Below are positions 12,933-14,876 of a DNA stretch of 14,876 nt, one piece after another. A program made the position numbers and the translations under genes. Numbering within the stretch: position 1 is the first letter of the stretch; each line of letters starts with the position of its first letter. Source of the DNA: JAICWY01 sp964531205 (GTDB lineage Bacteria > Vulcanimicrobiota > Vulcanimicrobiia > Vulcanimicrobiales > Vulcanimicrobiaceae); contig CAZHGH010000078.1 in assembly GCA_964531205.1 (NCBI GenBank), forward strand, positions 1 through 14,876, written 5' to 3'. The notes under the pieces are model-generated. The model was not told where the DNA came from. It did no database searches and worked only from the letters and a program-made list of their open reading frames with translations.

Positions 12933-13846
12933 TGGCCACCGCAAGTTTAGCAGCTTCGAGCGGCGCAGGACGTCCCGGCGTTGCGGCCCGTCGCCGGGCC
13001 ATGAACAGCGTGATGACGGGCGTGCTGTGGGCTGCAGCGCTTTCGATCATCGTGCTGCTCGTATTCTTTGTGGGCTATATTTTATATTTAGGTGCACCCG
13101 TCGTCTCGTGGAACTTTTTGACCTCGCCGCCGAGTGAAGTGAGCGCGGGCGGCGGTATCGGCCCTGAGATTTTCAACTCGTTCTATATTCTGATTCTCAC
13201 GCTGATCTTTACAACACCCATCGCGATGGCCGGCGGGATCTATCTGCAAGAATACGCGCGTCCGGGCGCGTTCACGTCCATCGTGCAATTCTGCGCCGAA
13301 TCGCTTGCAACGATTCCTTCGATCGTGATGGGCCTATTCGGCTTACTCGTTTTCGTAACGGTGCTGCACTGGAAATTCACGGCACTGGGCGGCGCGCTGA
13401 CGTTGACCATCTTGAATCTGCCGGCCCTGATGCGTGTCACGCAAGAGGCGTTGCAAGCGGTGCCCAATACGTTCCGCGAAGGTTCGATGGCGCTCGGTGC
13501 TACCAAATGGCAAACGATCCGGCGCGTCGTTTTGCCGAGCGCGATTGCGCCGCTCACGACGGGCATCGTTCTTATCGCCGGGCGCATTTTCGGCGAGACC
13601 GCCGCGCTGATCTTCACCGCGGGCGTGAGCGTCTCGGCGGGGCGATCTGCATACGATTTCAGTTTGTTCCATCAAGCGGAGACTCTCTCGGTGCATCTCT
13701 GGTACGTGCACTCGGAAGGCTTAGTCCCGGACGCCACGCAAGTGGGCAACGGGTCTGCGCTTGTGCTGCTCGCGATGGTACTGATTTTCAACATCTCGGC
13801 GCGGCTGCTCGGCTTCGCCCTACATAAACGGCTCACAGGAAAATGA
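12932..13846 (+). CDS. pstA: Phosphate ABC transporter permease PstA
   Basis: This 304-residue membrane partner of PstC has a basic cytoplasmic N-terminus (about 14-23). Membrane segments lie near 30-53, 80-104, 124-146, 152-170, 208-232 and 275-294. The EAA loop is EGSMALGATKWQTIRRVVLP (183-202), nearly identical to that of PstC, as expected for the paralogous pair. A longer polar loop (about 233-272) precedes the last helix and carries HQAETLSVHLWYVHSE. The GTG start at 12932 overlaps the pstC stop by one base (TAGTG), and the stop overlaps pstB (ATGA, 13843-13846). Tight coupling indicates equal production of the two permeases. Confidence 0.95.
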   Translation: MATASLAASSGAGRPGVAARRRAMNSVMTGVLWAAALSIIVLLVFFVGYILYLGAPVVSWNFLTSPPSEVSAGGGIGPEIFNSFYILILTLIFTTPIAMAGGIYLQEYARPGAFTSIVQFCAESLATIPSIVMGLFGLLVFVTVLHWKFTALGGALTLTILNLPALMRVTQEALQAVPNTFREGSMALGATKWQTIRRVVLPSAIAPLTTGIVLIAGRIFGETAALIFTAGVSVSAGRSAYDFSLFHQAETLSVHLWYVHSEGLVPDATQVGNGSALVLLAMVLIFNISARLLGFALHKRLTGK

Positions 13847-14658
13847 CGCTAACAATGTCCGTCACCCCTAATGTCACGCAACAGACTGAACAGCCGCCCG
13901 CGGCGGAGACGAAGATGTGCGTGGAAAATCTCGACGTCTTCTACGGCACGTTTCAAGCTATCAAAAACGCAACGCTGCACGTGCCCGAGAATTGCGTTAT
14001 GGCGCTCATCGGGCCATCCGGGTGCGGTAAATCGACGTTCATCCGCGCGCTCAATCGCATGCATGACCTGACGCCGGGCGTCACGGTGAAAGGGACCGTT
14101 ACGCTGGACGGCGAGGACATTTACGCGAAGGACGTCGATCCTGTGACGATCCGCCATCGTATCGGCATGGTGTTTCAGCGTCCGAATCCGTTTCCGAAAT
14201 CGGTTTTTGAAAACGTCGCGTACGGCCCCCGCATTCACGGTGTGCGCGGGCGTAAAGCACTTATGGAGATCGTCGAGCGTAGCTTGCATCACGCAGCGCT
14301 CTGGGACGAAGTGAAAGATCGCCTCGATAAATCCGCGCTCGAGTTATCCGGCGGTCAACAGCAGCGGCTGTGCATTGCGCGCGTGATAGCAGTAGAACCG
14401 GAAGTCATTTTGATGGACGAGCCGGCTTCCGCACTCGATCCGATCGCGACAAGCAAAATTGAAGATTTGATCGGCGATCTGAAAAAAGAATACACCGTTG
14501 TGATCGTTACGCACTCAATGCAGCAAGCGGCCCGTATCTCGGATAACACGGCGTTTTTCCTGATGGGCGAACTTGTCGAAATTGGGGCGACGCGCGATAT
14601 TTTCTTCAAACCTCAGGACAAGCGAACGGAAGACTACATCACCGGACGATACGGCTAA
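13843..14658 (+). CDS. pstB: Phosphate ABC transporter ATP-binding protein PstB
   Basis: This 271-residue ATPase powers the Pst importer on the cytoplasmic face. Motifs are Walker A GPSGCGKS (57-64), Q-loop Gln112 (FQRPNPFP, a PstB hallmark), signature LSGGQQQR (168-175), Walker B VILMDEP (188-194), the D-loop SALDP and H-loop His224 (VTHSMQQAARISD). TGRYG at the C-terminus is also typical of PstB. The ATG at 13843 overlaps the pstA stop (ATGA), with AGGA just before; the ATG at 13855 (MSVTPNV) is an alternative that would drop four residues. The next start is 54 nt downstream and has its own Pho-type promoter. phoU, which often follows pstB, is not there. Confidence 0.97.
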   Translation: MTLTMSVTPNVTQQTEQPPAAETKMCVENLDVFYGTFQAIKNATLHVPENCVMALIGPSGCGKSTFIRALNRMHDLTPGVTVKGTVTLDGEDIYAKDVDPVTIRHRIGMVFQRPNPFPKSVFENVAYGPRIHGVRGRKALMEIVERSLHHAALWDEVKDRLDKSALELSGGQQQRLCIARVIAVEPEVILMDEPASALDPIATSKIEDLIGDLKKEYTVVIVTHSMQQAARISDNTAFFLMGELVEIGATRDIFFKPQDKRTEDYITGRYG

Positions 14659-14672
14659 ATAAAACAGCGCTG

Positions 14673-14706
14673 CTTAATGTAGGGCTTAACATCTTCTCGC
14701 TACAAT
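14673..14706 (+). promoter_or_regulatory. Pho-box-like promoter before the secreted protein at 14713
   Basis: CTTAAT (14673-14678) and CTTAAC (14685-14690) are direct repeats 12 nt apart; the second includes TTAACA. Exactly 10 nt later comes TACAAT (14701-14706; 5 of 6 matches to the -10 consensus). The spacing from last hexamer to -10 is identical to that before pstC. The ATG follows 6 nt after the -10, so the transcript would start at or next to the ATG. Confidence 0.6.
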
Positions 14707-14712
14707 GCGAGC

Positions 14713-14876
14713 ATGCAAAACCACGCACTCCATGCGCTCTTAGCGGGCGCCTGCTTGGCGGTGTGTGGCATTGGGCCGGCGTCGGCGGAGACACTGGCAA
14801 CACCGACGATTATCGCGCAAGCGACTCCCGCACCTAAAGCCACCGCAACGCCATTTCCAATAACGTATGGCGGTTA
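14713..14876 (+). CDS. Secreted protein with signal peptide, 3' end beyond the window
   Basis: 54 residues are visible from the ATG at 14713. A signal peptide is clear: a hydrophobic core (ALLAGACLAVCGIGPASA) with a likely cleavage after ASA (about residue 25). A Thr/Pro/Ala-rich linker follows (PAPKATATPFP), then ITYGG, where the folded part seems to begin. The nearby ATG at 14705 is in another frame and stops at once. It is preceded by Pho-box-like repeats and a TACAAT box with only 6 nt before the ATG, so it is probably phosphate-regulated and read from a leaderless mRNA. The mature domain is not visible; a phosphate-related porin, phosphatase or binding protein would fit, but none can be shown. 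Confidence 0.65.
   Translation, partial: MQNHALHALLAGACLAVCGIGPASAETLATPTIIAQATPAPKATATPFPITYGG

Noticed and set aside
14686..14706. TTAACA and TACAAT as an ordinary -35/-10 pair
   Set aside because: The spacing is only 9 nt instead of about 17, so it cannot be a normal sigma-70 promoter. The Pho-box reading explains the spacing better.
1..14876. CRISPR arrays, insertion sequences, phage genes, tRNA or rRNA genes
   Set aside because: None was found by eye: no regular spaced repeats, no transposase or integrase motifs, and no tRNA-like cloverleaf or rRNA segments.

Overview
The window reads as a scaffold from a GC-rich, probably environmental and poorly sampled bacterium. A run of 100 N (7705-7804) is the usual mark of two contigs joined by a scaffolder. 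No rRNA, tRNA, transposase, phage gene or CRISPR array is visible. The truncated secreted protein at the left edge, the QueA-like protein of actinobacterial type, the class I (DhnA-type) aldolase and the dispersed TCAGGATGACA-type repeats would fit a Candidatus Eremiobacterota/Vulcanimicrobiota-like or neighbouring phylum. That placement is an impression from protein style, not a measured result.

Left block (1-3927). After the 3' end of a secreted-type protein (stop at 370) comes a four-gene cluster on the minus strand. A GAF-domain sensor kinase (3927-2788) overlaps its LuxR-type response regulator (2791-2192) by 4 nt. An SDR oxidoreductase (2120-1410) follows and overlaps a QueA-family protein (about 1426-413). 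The QueA-family protein lacks the canonical QueA active-site motifs.

Middle block (4009-7686, plus strand). A small membrane-anchored zinc-ribbon protein ends at a clear rho-independent terminator. Then comes an amino-acid catabolism cluster: glutamate dehydrogenase, proline dehydrogenase 3 nt downstream, a DapA-family lyase/aldolase (ATGA overlap) and an ABM-fold monooxygenase (1 nt spacing). Proline dehydrogenase and glutamate dehydrogenase are two steps of proline -> P5C -> glutamate -> 2-oxoglutarate; the P5C dehydrogenase is not in the window. The assembly gap follows.

After the gap, a NifU-domain Fe-S scaffold protein (3' end lost in the gap) overlaps a class I fructose-bisphosphate aldolase, both on the minus strand. 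Divergent from these, a 3-hydroxyisobutyrate-dehydrogenase-family enzyme (9010-9885) overlaps the start of a complete phosphate-starvation locus: phoB, phoR, an unlisted 51-codon small ORF, pstC, pstA and pstB. pstS and phoU are not present. A new secreted protein begins at 14713 and runs off the right edge.

The most interesting signal is regulatory. Upstream of pstC there are four CTTAA-type hexamers spaced 10, 11 and 11 nt. The last one lies exactly 10 nt before a -10-like TACGAT, and the TTG start follows 9 nt later. The same layout (CTTAA-type direct repeats, 10-nt spacer, -10 box, start codon with almost no leader) recurs before the secreted protein at 14713, and in weaker form before the 51-codon ORF at 11834. 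I read this as a Pho box of PhoB/PhoP type that replaces the -35 and drives leaderless or nearly leaderless mRNAs. phoR seems to start at a non-canonical ATC codon (10604) behind a perfect AAGGAG; that start is needed to include its only membrane anchor.
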